Origin: Bacteroidota bacterium
Lineage (GTDB): Bacteria; Bacteroidota; Bacteroidia; SXHM01
Direction: 5' to 3'
DNA: 40,311 bases
Assembly: GCA_947478465.1 (NCBI GenBank)
Contig: CANJWH010000026.1
Span: 1 to 40,311 of the forward strand
Under the pieces are notes generated by a model, which was given only the letters and a program-made list of their open reading frames with translations, did no database searches and was not told the origin of the DNA. Positions 16,919 through 25,659 of the stretch are shown one piece after another (the stretch's first letter is position 1; each line of letters opens with the position of its first letter). The position numbers and the translations under genes were made by a program.

Positions 16919-18013
16919 TTGCGGCTCCTATCGTTCATTTTTATTTTTATATTTCTAAGTAAACAGGCCTCAGCACAGCGAAACCGATTTCCGGAATTGC
17001 GCGACAGTGCAGAAAAAAAAGTTGAATTTTTCTGGTTTCCCTTAATTCTATATGCACCTGAAACCAGACTTGCTGGTGGTTTAGGTGAAGCACTTACGTT
17101 TAAAACATCAAGAAAAGATTCGCTCAACCGTCCTTCAAAAATTACGGGAACGCAGCTTTACACCATGAACAAACAATTGCTCGCAAATGTGTTGAGTGAT
17201 ATTTATACCAACAGCAATAAATACCATATCGTTTCATACATTAGTTTCCAACGTTTCCCAAACCGCTTTTATGGAATAGGGAACAATACCGACAAAACCT
17301 ATGAGAAATATGATGCCGTATTTATTGACTTCAAAAACACATTTGAAAGAAGAATTGCAAAAAAGTTTTTTGCAGGTATAATACAGAACTATCGTTACTG
17401 TGATATAATCAGCTATTTATCTTATGGGGAGTTTGCAAGAAAAAATATTCCGGGTGAAAATGGCGGACATATTTCAGGTTTTGGAATGAATGCAAGTTTT
17501 GATAACCGTGACAATGTTTTTTACCCTTCAAAAGGCAATTACCTTAAACTTTCATGGATGCTTTATGACAAAGCTTTTGGAAGTAATTACAGTTTCAGAA
17601 ATTACACCCTTGATTTGCGAAAATACATCAGTGTTTATAAACAGAACATTCTGGCACTGCAACTTTATGCCGAACATGGAAACGGAAACATTCCTTTTCA
17701 CATGCAAAGTATGATGGGTGGAACCCAACTGATGCGGGGTTATTTTCAGGGACGTTATAGAGATAATAACCTGTTGGCTTTTCAAGCCGAAGCCCGAATT
17801 CCAATTTGGCGTAAGTTTACATTTGCTGTATTCGCAAGCGTTGGACAAGTAAGCCCGATTATTAATCAATTTGCTTTAGACAAAACAAAACTAACCGGTG
17901 GCGCAGGAATAAAAATGCGGCTGCTAAAAACACAAAAAATAAATGTACGTCTTGATGCCGGCTTTGGAAAAGACAGCTATGGGATTTATCTGGATTTCTC
18001 AGAAGCATTTTAG
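16919..18013 (+). CDS. BamA/TamA-family outer-membrane beta-barrel protein
   Basis: Translation most likely begins at the TTG at 16919: the signal peptide starts at residue 1 (RLLSFIFIFIFLSKQASA|Q) and no ATG precedes residue ~80. The 364-aa product lacks POTRA domains and is essentially one Omp85-type barrel. It contains SFDNRDNVFYPSKGNYLKLSW, the typical FDxRDN..P..G start of the C-terminal repeat, and MMGGTQLMRGYFQGRYRDNN, matching the conserved loop-6 (V/I)RGY motif (here MRGY). It ends ..YGIYLDFSEAF with a terminal aromatic. Such proteins sit in the outer membrane; without POTRA an assembly role is uncertain. Confidence 0.85.
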   Translation: MRLLSFIFIFIFLSKQASAQRNRFPELRDSAEKKVEFFWFPLILYAPETRLAGGLGEALTFKTSRKDSLNRPSKITGTQLYTMNKQLLANVLSDIYTNSNKYHIVSYISFQRFPNRFYGIGNNTDKTYEKYDAVFIDFKNTFERRIAKKFFAGIIQNYRYCDIISYLSYGEFARKNIPGENGGHISGFGMNASFDNRDNVFYPSKGNYLKLSWMLYDKAFGSNYSFRNYTLDLRKYISVYKQNILALQLYAEHGNGNIPFHMQSMMGGTQLMRGYFQGRYRDNNLLAFQAEARIPIWRKFTFAVFASVGQVSPIINQFALDKTKLTGGAGIKMRLLKTQKINVRLDAGFGKDSYGIYLDFSEAF

Positions 18014-18039
18014 CAAGGGCTTCACATTTCAGATTTTCT

Positions 18040-18047
18040 TATGTTTG
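18040..18047 (+). promoter_or_regulatory. -7 box upstream of fbaB
   Basis: TATGTTTG is an exact match to TAnnTTTG, 39 nt before the fbaB ATG. A -33 TTG is not evident at the right distance. It probably drives fbaB and accD. Confidence 0.5.
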
Positions 18048-18086
18048 CACCCCTTTTAATTTTTACAATTATTTAATCTTTTTAAA

Positions 18087-19151
18087 ATGTCACTGAATAA
18101 AATAGTTGAAATTCTTGGCAATGATGCCGATAATCTGCTGAAACATGAATGCAAAACCGTTGATAAAAACACCCTCACACTTCCCGGAGGCGATTTTGTT
18201 GACCGGGTTTTCCGCGATACAAATCGCAGCAATCAGGTATTACGCAGCATCAATTCAATTTATAACCATGGCAGATTAGGTGGCACCGGTTATGTTTCCA
18301 TCCTTCCTGTTGACCAGGGAATTGAGCACAGTGCAGGAGCTTCGTTTGCTCCCAACCCTGCTTTTTTTGACCCTGAAAATATTGTAAAACTGGCGATTGA
18401 AGGTGGCTGCAATGCTGTTGCATCTACATTTGGCGGGCTTGCATTATGTTCAAGAAAATATGCACACAAAATTCCTTTCATTGTAAAAATAAACCACAAT
18501 GAGTTTCTTACTTACCCGAATAAATTTGACCAAATCATGTTTGGCTCTGTTGAAGAAGCTTGGAATTTAGGCGCAGTTGCAGTGGGCGCAACCATATACT
18601 TTGGTTCTGAAGAATCAGGTCGTCAGATTGTGGAAGTTGCAGAAGCGTTTGAAAGAGCACACGAATTAGGAATGGCAACTATTCTTTGGTGCTATATGAG
18701 AAATAATGGCTTCAAAAAAGATGGTGTTGATTATCACACAGCAGCAGATTTGACAGGACAAGCCAATCATTTGGGGGTTACCATTCAGGCAGATATTATC
18801 AAACAAAAATTGCCTACCAACAATGGCGGTTATACTGCTTTAAATTTTGGCAAAACGCATAAAAAAGTTTACAGCGATTTGAGCAGCGATCATCCGATTG
18901 ACCTTACCCGTTATCAGGTATTGAATTGTTACAGCGGAAAAATCGGTTTGATTAATTCAGGCGGAGCATCAACAGGAGCTGCTCAAAGCGATTTGTCAGA
19001 AGCCGTTGCAACTGCAGTAATTAACAAACGTGCTGGCGGACATGGATTGATTTCAGGACGCAAAGCTTTCCAGAAACCAATGAAAGATGGAATCAGTTTA
19101 CTGAATGCTATTCAGGATGTATATCTTGAAAAAGAAATTACGATTGCTTAA
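18087..19151 (+). CDS. fbaB: Class I fructose-bisphosphate aldolase (FbaB/DhnA type)
   Basis: This 354-aa protein has the DhnA-type TIM barrel: [17 protein letters not shown] (67-82, phosphate and substrate loop), IVKINHNE (132-139), [13 protein letters not shown], and [11 protein letters not shown] (235-245), where Lys239 or Lys241 is the Schiff-base residue. The C-terminal GLINSGGAS and [14 protein letters not shown] are phosphate-binding loops. It cleaves fructose 1,6-bisphosphate to DHAP and glyceraldehyde 3-phosphate, and the reverse in gluconeogenesis, without metal. It is followed after 7 nt by accD. Confidence 0.95.
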   Translation: MSLNKIVEILGNDADNLLKHECKTVDKNTLTLPGGDFVDRVFRDTNRSNQVLRSINSIYNHGRLGGTGYVSILPVDQGIEHSAGASFAPNPAFFDPENIVKLAIEGGCNAVASTFGGLALCSRKYAHKIPFIVKINHNEFLTYPNKFDQIMFGSVEEAWNLGAVAVGATIYFGSEESGRQIVEVAEAFERAHELGMATILWCYMRNNGFKKDGVDYHTAADLTGQANHLGVTIQADIIKQKLPTNNGGYTALNFGKTHKKVYSDLSSDHPIDLTRYQVLNCYSGKIGLINSGGASTGAAQSDLSEAVATAVINKRAGGHGLISGRKAFQKPMKDGISLLNAIQDVYLEKEITIA

Positions 19152-19158
19152 TTAAATA

Positions 19159-20016
19159 ATGGCTGAAAAAGTAAGTTGGTTTAAACGTATTCGCGGAGGC
19201 ATTACCACCTCAACACGGGAGAAAAAAGAAGCTCCTGAGGGATTGTGGTATAAATGTCCTTCGTGCAAACACATAGTTGATACCAATGATAATGCTGCTC
19301 ATTTATGGGTTTGCCAGAAATGCAATCATCACCAGCGGATTGGTTCAAAAGAATATTTTGGAATTTTATTTGACGAAGGGAAATACAAGGAAGTAAATGC
19401 TAACCTTGCTTCTGCCGACCCGCTTAACTTTTCAGACACTCAAAAATATACCGAACGTTTAGCCTCTTCAGAAAAAAAGACAGGCTTAAAAGATGCTATT
19501 TCTACCGCTACAGGAAAAATTGAAGGGGTGGAAACAATGATTGCCTGCATGGATTTCACCTTTATAGGTGGTTCAATGGGAGCAGTTGTAGGCGAAAAAA
19601 TTTCAAGAGCCATTGATTGCTGCATCAAAAAGAAAATTCCTCTTATTATTATATCAAAATCAGGTGGCGCAAGAATGATGGAGGCTGCACATTCTTTAAT
19701 GCAGATGGCTAAGACTTCTGTTAAGCTTGCACAACTCGGCAAAGCAAAAATTCCTTATATCTCTTTAATTACCGACCCAACAACAGGTGGAGTTACTGCT
19801 TCTTATGCTATGCTGGGTGATTTAAATATAGCTGAACCGGGTGCTCTAATCGGATTTGCTGGCCCACGCGTAGTAAGGGAAACCATAGGAAAAGACCTAC
19901 CGAAGGACTTCCAGACCTCTGAATTCCTTTTGGAACACGGGTTTCTGGATTTTATAGTAGAGCGGAAGAACCTGAAAAGCAAGCTGGCGCAGACCCTAAA
20001 ATTCTTCGCAGCTTAA
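19159..20016 (+). CDS. accD: Acetyl-CoA carboxylase carboxyltransferase subunit beta
   Basis: This 285-aa protein has an N-terminal zinc ribbon, with Cys33/Cys36 (CPSC) and Cys52/Cys55 (CQKC). A crotonase-fold carboxyltransferase domain follows, with [38 protein letters not shown] and [21 protein letters not shown]. The oxyanion-hole and CoA-binding glycines are intact. It transfers the carboxyl group from biotin to acetyl-CoA, giving malonyl-CoA for fatty-acid synthesis; the partner alpha subunit and biotin subunits are not in the window. It probably shares a transcript with fbaB. Confidence 0.97.
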   Translation: MAEKVSWFKRIRGGITTSTREKKEAPEGLWYKCPSCKHIVDTNDNAAHLWVCQKCNHHQRIGSKEYFGILFDEGKYKEVNANLASADPLNFSDTQKYTERLASSEKKTGLKDAISTATGKIEGVETMIACMDFTFIGGSMGAVVGEKISRAIDCCIKKKIPLIIISKSGGARMMEAAHSLMQMAKTSVKLAQLGKAKIPYISLITDPTTGGVTASYAMLGDLNIAEPGALIGFAGPRVVRETIGKDLPKDFQTSEFLLEHGFLDFIVERKNLKSKLAQTLKFFAA

Positions 20017-20030
20017 ATTTTTCTAATTTG

Positions 20031-20060
20031 TTGGCTGTTAGGAATAAATTTCTACCTTTG
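20031..20060 (+). promoter_or_regulatory. Promoter of rpsO (TTG-N19-TACCTTTG)
   Basis: TTG at 20031-20033 and TACCTTTG at 20053-20060 are 19 nt apart, a perfect Bacteroidota sigma-A promoter. The predicted start is near 20066, about 40 nt before the rpsO ATG. Confidence 0.78.
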
Positions 20061-20107
20061 CCGCCCTACAAAACGAAAAATAAACAAAGACGCAAAAAAG
20101 ACGCAAC

Positions 20108-20377
20108 ATGTATTTGACAAAAGAAAAGAAACAAGAAATTTTCAAAAAGCACGGCAAATCAGCTAAAGATACCGGCTCTACCGAAGGACAAGCAGCATTA
20201 TTCACACTACGTGTGAACCACCTGACTGAGCACCTTAAAAAAAACCCTAAAGATTTCGGCACACAACGTGCACTTGTAAACTTAGTAGGCAAACGTACCA
20301 GCCTGCTTGGATACCTCAAAAACAAAGATATTGAGGCGTACAGAGAAGTCATCAAGAAACTCAAAATAAGGAAATAA
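20108..20377 (+). CDS. rpsO: 30S ribosomal protein S15
   Basis: This 89-aa protein is the normal length for S15. It contains the conserved KHGKSAKDTGSTEGQ (14-28), VNHLTEHLKKNPKDF and LVGKRTSLLGYLKNKD (about 58-73). It binds 16S rRNA helices early in 30S assembly. It has its own promoter and a terminator-like hairpin before pnp, the classical rpsO-pnp order. Confidence 0.98.
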   Translation: MYLTKEKKQEIFKKHGKSAKDTGSTEGQAALFTLRVNHLTEHLKKNPKDFGTQRALVNLVGKRTSLLGYLKNKDIEAYREVIKKLKIRK

Positions 20378-20393
20378 TTTCCTCAGATAATTG

Positions 20394-20423
20394 AAAAAAG
20401 GCAATTCTATAATTGCCTTTTTT
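20394..20423 (+). terminator. Intrinsic terminator after rpsO
   Basis: AAAAAAGGCAATT, a 4-nt loop (CTAT) and AATTGCCTTTTTT form a hairpin with a T-run, 17 nt after the rpsO stop. It should end or attenuate transcription into pnp. Confidence 0.85.
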
Positions 20424-20442
20424 CGTTATTTATTCATTTCGC

Positions 20443-20464
20443 TCAGTGTGATAATCACACCTGA
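20443..20464 (+). promoter_or_regulatory. Leader hairpin upstream of pnp
   Basis: TCAGTGTGA, loop TAA and TCACACCTGA form a stem of about nine pairs with one bulged base, 28 nt before the pnp start. In enterobacteria pnp is autoregulated through a leader hairpin; a similar role here is inference only. No consensus promoter is seen between the terminator and the GTG. Confidence 0.35.
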
Positions 20465-20491
20465 ACAATTAACACTCTAATAAATTAACAC

Positions 20492-22645
20492 GTGAACATA
20501 CAAACACAAACTATAACGATGGCCGATGGGAAAACCATCACCATTGAAACCGGCAAACTTGCCAAACAAGCTGATGGTTCAGTTGTACTGAAAACAGGAA
20601 ATACCATGCTGCTTGCTACCGTTGTTTCTAACAAAGAAGCAAAACCGGGAACGGATTTTTTACCACTTTCAGTTGATTATCAGGAAAAATATGCTGCCGT
20701 AGGAAGATTTCCCGGTGGTTTTTTCAAACGCGAAGCACGTTTATCTGAATATGAGATTCTGATTTCACGTATTGTTGACCGTGCGCTGCGTCCGCTTTTC
20801 CCGAATGATTACCATGCTGATGTGCAGGTAATGATTTCATTGATTTCATCTGATGCGGATATTCTGCCTGATTCATTGGCAGGACTTGCAGCTTCTGCGG
20901 CAATAAGCGTTTCTGATATTCCTTTTCAGGGACCTATCTCTGAAGTGCGTGTTGCTAAAATTGACGGAAAATATGTTGTAAATCCCCTTCGCTCAGAAAT
21001 GGAAAAAGCAACGCTTGATATCATTGTTGCTGGTTCACTACATGACATAAACATGGTGGAAGGTGAAATGAAAGAGGTTTCGGAAGAAGAAATGATCGAG
21101 GCTATTAAAATTGGTCACGAAGCCATTAAATTACAGTGCCAGGGGCAAATTGAACTAGCTTCACGTGTTGAGAAAAGCAAAGTAAAAAGAACTTACAACC
21201 ACGAAGAGAATGACCTTGAGTTGAAAGAGCAGATTGCAAAAGCAACCTACGATAAATGCTACGCTGTAGCAAAAGCAGGCAACCCGAATAAAACACAACG
21301 TAAAGAAGCTTTTGATGCGATTAAAGCAGAGTTTGTGGCAACACTTACTCCCGAAGATGCAGCAGCTAAGAAAGCACTTATCGGCAAATACTTCCACGAT
21401 GTAGAGAAAGATGCGGTTCGCGATTCAGTATTGAATGAAAGAACCCGTTTGGATGGACGTAAATTAGATGAAATCCGTCCAATATGGAGTGAGGTAGATT
21501 ACCTGCCTTCTGCGCACGGTTCTGCTATTTTCACAAGAGGTGAAACTCAATCATTGACTACTGTTACTTTGGGTAGCAAACAAGACGAACAAATTATTGA
21601 CGGTGCTGTGTTTGAAGGAAAAAATAATTTCCTTTTGCACTACAATTTCCCATCTTTCTCAACTGGTGAGGCAAGACCTAACCGTGGTGTTGGAAGAAGA
21701 GAAGTTGGTCATGGAAACTTAGCTATGCGTTCATTGAAACAAGTGCTGCCAAGCGCGGAAGAAAGCCCTTACACGGTGCGTGTGGTTTCTGACATTCTGG
21801 AATCAAACGGTTCTTCGTCAATGGCTACTGTATGTGCAGGAACACTGGCACTTATGGATGCAGGTATTAAAATAAAAAAACCGGTTTCGGGTATTGCCAT
21901 GGGACTTATCGCTAACAGTGCTGGAAAATATGCAGTGCTTTCTGATATCCTTGGTGATGAAGATCACTTGGGCGATATGGACTTTAAAGTTACCGGAACA
22001 AAAGACGGTATCGTTGGTTGTCAGATGGATTTGAAAGTAGATGGTTTATCTTACGCAGTATTAGCAGAAGCATTACAACAAGCAAAACAAGGCCGCTTGC
22101 ACATTTTAAATGAAATGGGTAAAACCCTTACTGCTCCGCGTGAAGATTACAAACCACATGCTCCGCGTGTAGTTAAAATGACTATTGCAAAAGACTTCAT
22201 AGGTGCGGTAATAGGGCCAGGAGGAAAAGTGATACAGGAAATGCAACGCGAAACAGGTGCTACTATTTCTATTGAAGAAGTAAACGGAATGGGTATCATT
22301 GATATTCTTGCCGTGAATAAAGAAGCAATTGATAAAGTAGTTGCCAAAATCAAAGGCATTACTGCAACACCTGAAGTAGGTGATATCTACACCGGAAAAG
22401 TAAAATCAATCATGCCGTTTGGTGCGTTTGTAGAGATACTTCCCGGCAAAGACGGATTGCTGCATATTTCAGAAATTGAACACCGCAGATTAGAAAAAGT
22501 AGAAGATGCATTGAAAGAAGGTCAGGTGATTGAAGTTAAACTGATTGAGGTTGACAAAAAAACCGGCAAACTGAAGCTTTCACGCAAGGTGTTATTACCA
22601 AAACCTGAGAAAGCTGCTCCTGAAAATTCAGCGCAGACGAACTAA
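20492..22645 (+). CDS. pnp: Polyribonucleotide nucleotidyltransferase (PNPase)
   Basis: Translation starts at GTG 20492; the next in-frame ATG (20519) would remove the first strand of the conserved N-terminus. The 717-aa product has two RNase PH domains joined by a helical linker. Signatures include [30 protein letters not shown] and [13 protein letters not shown] in the first, and [24 protein letters not shown] and [20 protein letters not shown] in the catalytic second. A KH domain ([11 protein letters not shown], about 572-582) and an S1 domain ([20 protein letters not shown], from about 630) follow. It degrades RNA 3' to 5' using phosphate. The rpsO neighbourhood is classical. Confidence 0.98.
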   Translation: MNIQTQTITMADGKTITIETGKLAKQADGSVVLKTGNTMLLATVVSNKEAKPGTDFLPLSVDYQEKYAAVGRFPGGFFKREARLSEYEILISRIVDRALRPLFPNDYHADVQVMISLISSDADILPDSLAGLAASAAISVSDIPFQGPISEVRVAKIDGKYVVNPLRSEMEKATLDIIVAGSLHDINMVEGEMKEVSEEEMIEAIKIGHEAIKLQCQGQIELASRVEKSKVKRTYNHEENDLELKEQIAKATYDKCYAVAKAGNPNKTQRKEAFDAIKAEFVATLTPEDAAAKKALIGKYFHDVEKDAVRDSVLNERTRLDGRKLDEIRPIWSEVDYLPSAHGSAIFTRGETQSLTTVTLGSKQDEQIIDGAVFEGKNNFLLHYNFPSFSTGEARPNRGVGRREVGHGNLAMRSLKQVLPSAEESPYTVRVVSDILESNGSSSMATVCAGTLALMDAGIKIKKPVSGIAMGLIANSAGKYAVLSDILGDEDHLGDMDFKVTGTKDGIVGCQMDLKVDGLSYAVLAEALQQAKQGRLHILNEMGKTLTAPREDYKPHAPRVVKMTIAKDFIGAVIGPGGKVIQEMQRETGATISIEEVNGMGIIDILAVNKEAIDKVVAKIKGITATPEVGDIYTGKVKSIMPFGAFVEILPGKDGLLHISEIEHRRLEKVEDALKEGQVIEVKLIEVDKKTGKLKLSRKVLLPKPEKAAPENSAQTN

Positions 22646-22650
22646 GCTTT

Positions 22651-22726
22651 CGTCACCCTGATACCGATAGCTATCGGTATGTTTCAGGGTCTTAATATGA
22701 GATGCTGAAACAAGTTCAGCATGACG
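22651..22726. repeat. Inverted pair of REP-like hairpins (BIME-like)
   Basis: Two hairpin units face each other. Unit one begins CGTCACCCTGA, contains the perfect palindrome ATACCGATAGCTATCGGTAT (22661-22680) and closes with TCAGGGTCT. Unit two is ATGCTGAA..TTCAGCAT (22702-22722) and ends in TGACG. The outer CGTCA and TGACG ends are complementary, so the element is inverted as a whole. It lies between pnp and its probable terminator. Related units occur at 26994-27019 and 27064-27088. Confidence 0.75.
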
Positions 22727-22735
22727 GTAAAAAAT

Positions 22736-22766
22736 AAAAAAGGACGAAATATTTTCGTCCTTTTTT
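22736..22766 (+). terminator. Intrinsic terminator after pnp
   Basis: Six A, stem GGACGAAA, a 3-nt loop, TTTCGTCC and six T form a strong hairpin terminator about 90 nt downstream of the pnp stop. The A-run makes it potentially active on both strands. Confidence 0.88.
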
Positions 22767-22861
22767 ATTTCCGTTCGTCTAAAATTTTACTTTTAGCTGC
22801 GCGTTGGGGAACAAAAAGCAGGAGACTTCGTTTTATAAACCACTAAAAACAAGTATTTCAC

Positions 22862-23725
22862 ATGAGGCAGCTAAAAATTACCAAACAGGTTACCAACCGC
22901 GAAAACGCTTCACTTGATAAATATCTTCAGGAAATAGGTCGCGTTGAACTTATAACAGCTGATGAAGAAGTAGAACTTGCAAAAAAAATAAAAAAGGGTG
23001 ATGTAAAAGCCCTTGAGAAACTAACCAAAGCCAATTTGCGCTTTGTGGTTTCCGTTTCAAAACAATACCAGAACCAGGGGCTGAGTTTACCCGATTTAAT
23101 TAATGAGGGTAACCTAGGATTGATAAAAGCAGCGCAGCGCTTTGATGAAACCCGAGGATTTAAATTCATCTCTTATGCGGTGTGGTGGATACGCCAGAGC
23201 ATTTTGCAGGCATTGGCCGAACAATCACGTATTGTGCGTTTGCCGCTGAACAAGATTGGCTCCATCAATAAAATAAACAAAGCATTTTCAAAGCTGGAGC
23301 AGGAGCACGAGCGCGAGCCTTCGGCAGCTGAAATAGCTCAACTTCTTGACCTTACTGAAAACGAGGTGAAGGAAAGCATGAAAAATGCCGGTCGCCATGT
23401 TTCAATGGATGCACCTCTACTTAACGGTGAGGAAAGTAACATGTATGATGTGTTAAAGAGCAGCGACAGTCCGAGCCCGGAAAAGGAACTGATTGAAGAC
23501 TCATTACGCAAGGAAATTGAACGCGCACTTACTACCCTTAATGAACGCGAGGCCGATATTTTGCGCTGCTACTTTGGTTTGGCAGGACAACATGCTCTTA
23601 CACTGGAAGAGATTGGCGAAAAATTTGACCTTACCCGAGAGCGTGTGCGACAGGTAAAGGAAAAAGCCCTGCGCAGATTGAAACATGTTTCGAGAAGCAG
23701 GATTTTGAAAACATACCTTGGGTAG
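22862..23725 (+). CDS. rpoD: Primary RNA polymerase sigma factor (sigma-70/SigA type)
   Basis: This 287-aa protein has region 1.2 ([16 protein letters not shown], about 18-33). Region 2 follows, with [38 protein letters not shown] and the -10-melting aromatic cluster [15 protein letters not shown]. Region 3 ([22 protein letters not shown]) and region 4, with the helix-turn-helix [28 protein letters not shown], complete it. It lacks region 1.1, as is usual for Bacteroidota SigA, which recognises the TTG..TAnnTTTG promoters seen in this window. The upstream near-match TACTTTTA (22788-22795) is a weak promoter candidate. Confidence 0.96.
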   Translation: MRQLKITKQVTNRENASLDKYLQEIGRVELITADEEVELAKKIKKGDVKALEKLTKANLRFVVSVSKQYQNQGLSLPDLINEGNLGLIKAAQRFDETRGFKFISYAVWWIRQSILQALAEQSRIVRLPLNKIGSINKINKAFSKLEQEHEREPSAAEIAQLLDLTENEVKESMKNAGRHVSMDAPLLNGEESNMYDVLKSSDSPSPEKELIEDSLRKEIERALTTLNEREADILRCYFGLAGQHALTLEEIGEKFDLTRERVRQVKEKALRRLKHVSRSRILKTYLG

Positions 23726-23729
23726 GGTC

Positions 23730-23818
23730 ATCAACGAATAAAAATCTTTTACGAATATGCGAATGCTTACCTGCAACTTCAATTCGTATATTCGCGCTTT
23801 CATTCGTTATTCGTTGAT
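23730..23818. repeat. Nested palindromic intergenic repeat
   Basis: The spacer between rpoD and rpe is almost wholly palindromic. The outer arms ATCAACGAATA (23730-23740) and TATTCGTTGAT (23808-23818) are perfect complements. The inner arms CGAATATGCGAAT (23752-23764) and ATTCGTATATTCG (23782-23794) pair with one mismatch. There is no T-run, so it is better described as a dispersed palindromic element than as a plain terminator. Confidence 0.7.
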
Positions 23819-23822
23819 ATAA

Positions 23823-24470
23823 ATGGCACTAATAGCACCTTCAATACTCTCAGCAGATTTCTCAAAACTTCGTGAAGAAGTTGAAATGATTAACAGCAGC
23901 CAGGCCGACTGGTTTCATGTGGATGTGATGGACGGGGTTTTTGTACCCAATATTTCATTCGGGTTTCCGGTTATAAAACAGGTAAAAAAATATGCCACCA
24001 AACCACTGGATGTGCACCTGATGATTGTGCAGCCTGAGCGTTATGTGCAGGAATTTAAAGATGCCGGTGCAGACATTCTTACCGTGCATATTGAGGCCAG
24101 CACGCACCTTCACCGCACGCTGCAAATGATAAAAGCTGCGGGTATGCAGGCGGGTGTGGCGGTTAATCCACATACGGCTATTAACCAGCTTGAGGATATT
24201 ATTACTGATGTAGACCTGGTTTGCCTGATGAGTGTAAACCCCGGCTTTGGCGGACAAAAATTTATTCCCGGAACGTTTCAGAAATTAGAGAAGCTGCGCA
24301 AGCTGATTGACTCTACCGGTTCAAAAGCCCGTATTGAAATTGATGGTGGTGTAGGTAGCACTAACGCAGCACAACTTATAAACGCAGGAGCTGATGTATT
24401 GGTGGCGGGCAATTTTGTGTTTTCTTCGGGCGACCCGGTGGGGACTATTGCTTCACTAAAGAAAATTTAA
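23823..24470 (+). CDS. rpe: Ribulose-phosphate 3-epimerase
   Basis: This 215-aa TIM-barrel protein has all family signatures: APSILSADF (5-13), WFHVDVMDGVFVPNISFG (metal-binding His and Asp), LDVHLMIVQPERY, VCLMSVNPGFGGQKFIP and IEIDGGVGSTNA, followed by the phosphate-binding VLVAGNFVFSS. It interconverts ribulose 5-phosphate and xylulose 5-phosphate in the pentose phosphate pathway. Its start lies 4 nt after the palindromic repeat. Confidence 0.97.
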   Translation: MALIAPSILSADFSKLREEVEMINSSQADWFHVDVMDGVFVPNISFGFPVIKQVKKYATKPLDVHLMIVQPERYVQEFKDAGADILTVHIEASTHLHRTLQMIKAAGMQAGVAVNPHTAINQLEDIITDVDLVCLMSVNPGFGGQKFIPGTFQKLEKLRKLIDSTGSKARIEIDGGVGSTNAAQLINAGADVLVAGNFVFSSGDPVGTIASLKKI

Positions 24471-24471
24471 C

Positions 24472-24509
24472 CGCAAAGGGCGCAAAGTTTTACGCAAAGA
24501 ACCGCAAAG
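24472..24509. repeat. Four CGCAAAG direct repeats
   Basis: CGCAAAG occurs at 24472, 24481, 24493 and 24503 within the 42-nt gap between the convergent rpe and membrane-protein genes. Spacing is 9-12 nt. The function is unknown; it is a low-complexity intergenic repeat. Confidence 0.6.
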
Positions 24510-24512
24510 GCT

Positions 24513-24980
24513 TCACACTCCCCTTACCTTTTCACTTATTTCTGCCATTGCCTCGGTGAAGGAAACCAAATCTTCCACTTTAAAGGTGGAGGCCGATAGT
24601 TGAAATTTACGCTTTGGATTTTGGGTGACAAAGATGAAGTATTCACTCCCCCAGATTTCGCCACGGGTAAAGGAGGTAATGTCAGCTATGGTGAAGGTAA
24701 AATCAGTAGGGCTGAGAAAATTGGAAGGGTCGAATTTCAGGCTTACCTTATCGTTATCTATACTTAGGCTTGTTGCCGGATAAACGCGTTTTGCCAGCCA
24801 AACTCCTAAAATGCTGATGACACCCAGAAACGAAAAGATGGTAACCCATAACAACCATTCGGGCTCAGGGTTTACTAATTGCATGGCTTCTATAAATGGC
24901 CAGGTAAGCAGACCGGGCAGCACAATGGCTAATACTACTTTGTAGTTGCGGCCATAACGGACGGGAAAGGTTTTTTTCAT
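24513..24980 (-). CDS. Small membrane protein with two transmembrane helices, PH-like C-terminal part
   Basis: I do not recognise a named family. The 155-aa product has two hydrophobic helices (about 15-35 and 42-64, VVLAIVLPGLLTWPFIEAM and LLWVTIFSFLGVISILGVWLA). A soluble beta-rich domain follows (SLSIDNDKVSLKFDPS, FTFTIADITSFTRGEIWG, SEYFIFVTQNPKRKFQLSA) and a final helix. This layout, two helices then a small beta barrel and helix, resembles bacterial PH-like membrane proteins. It overlaps no neighbour and starts 4 nt from the end of the T9SS protein upstream, so it is probably co-transcribed with it. Confidence 0.65.
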   Translation of the reverse strand: MKKTFPVRYGRNYKVVLAIVLPGLLTWPFIEAMQLVNPEPEWLLWVTIFSFLGVISILGVWLAKRVYPATSLSIDNDKVSLKFDPSNFLSPTDFTFTIADITSFTRGEIWGSEYFIFVTQNPKRKFQLSASTFKVEDLVSFTEAMAEISEKVRGV

Positions 24981-24984
24981 GCTG

Positions 24985-25653
24985 TTACCTTATTACCTCA
25001 AACTTCTTTGCCGCCACGCCTTCACCGGTTTGCAGGGTGAGGTAGTAGAGGCCAGGGCTTAAAGAAGAAACATCAATTGCGGATTGCGGATTGTTGATTG
25101 CGGATTGATGGACAACCTGCCCGATAGCGTTGGTGATTTTTAATTCGCAATTTAAAATTCGCATTCCGCAATCAATTACAATGCTGCTAGCAGCCGGATT
25201 AGGATACACCGAAAAATCTGCCGCCTTTGTATCGGGGTTGTGAATGCCTACTCCGGGGTCAACGGTAAAGGTTATTGAGTCGGTGTCGTCAATAACAATG
25301 CCCGGGGTGCAGGGTGCCGGACCTCCGCCAGAGCTAAGGCTAAGAACAAAGGTATGGTCGCCTGCAGGCAAGGTGCCAAGCAGAAAGGTATCGGTGTTGG
25401 GACAGATAACAGTCAGCATTCCTAAACAATGCAGGGCATAGGCTTCGGTGCGCGAGGCGTTGGTGGTATGTCCCTGATCAGATAATTCGCAACCTCCTGA
25501 GGTAAAGCTCAGGCTGGCTACAACTTTTACCACATCATTGGTAGTGGGTGAGGCAGGCAGGGTGGAGAAACTCAGGATGGTGCTTTGGGCGGAGCAATTG
25601 TTAATTGATAATTGACAATTGATAATTAATAATAGGAGTAAGATTTTTTTCAT
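24985..25653 (-). CDS. Secreted protein with T9SS type A sorting domain
   Basis: This 222-aa protein has a signal peptide (..NNCSA|QS), a beta-rich middle of about 120 residues (SFSTLPASPTTNDVVKVVAS .. TPGIVIDDTDSITF) with several cysteines, and a C-terminal T9SS domain (FSVYPNPAASSIVIDC .. LSPGLYYLTLQTGEG .. KKFEVIR). It should be translocated by T9SS and attached to the surface or released. The function of the middle is unknown. Unusually, the signal peptide and two loops of the sorting domain are encoded by heptanucleotide repeats (25595-25636, 25142-25176, 25073-25107). The DNA of the sorting domain is very like that of the next gene. Confidence 0.82.
   Translation of the reverse strand: MKKILLLLLIINCQLSINNCSAQSTILSFSTLPASPTTNDVVKVVASLSFTSGGCELSDQGHTTNASRTEAYALHCLGMLTVICPNTDTFLLGTLPAGDHTFVLSLSSGGGPAPCTPGIVIDDTDSITFTVDPGVGIHNPDTKAADFSVYPNPAASSIVIDCGMRILNCELKITNAIGQVVHQSAINNPQSAIDVSSLSPGLYYLTLQTGEGVAAKKFEVIR
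25073..25107. repeat. Heptanucleotide tandem repeat in T9SS domain
   Basis: There are five 7-nt units, TCAATTG, CGGATTG, CGGATTG, TTGATTG and CGGATTG. On the minus strand they encode residues 183-194 (HQSAINNPQSAI) of the T9SS domain. Since 7 is not a multiple of 3, a gain or loss of one unit would shift the frame. Confidence 0.75.
25142..25176. repeat. Heptanucleotide tandem repeat in T9SS domain (second block)
   Basis: There are five 7-nt units, AATTCGC, AATTTAA, AATTCGC, ATTCCGC and AATCAAT, encoding about residues 160-171 (DCGMRILNCELK). The unit resembles the complement of the CGGATTG unit of the neighbouring block. Confidence 0.65.
25595..25636. repeat. Heptanucleotide tandem repeat in a signal peptide
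   Basis: There are six 7-nt units with consensus YAATTGA (CAATTGT, TAATTGA, TAATTGA, CAATTGA, TAATTAA, TAATAGG). On the minus strand they encode residues 6-20 (LLLLIINCQLSINNC) of the T9SS protein, that is, the hydrophobic core of its signal peptide. Confidence 0.75.
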
Positions 25654-25659
25654 GTTCTG

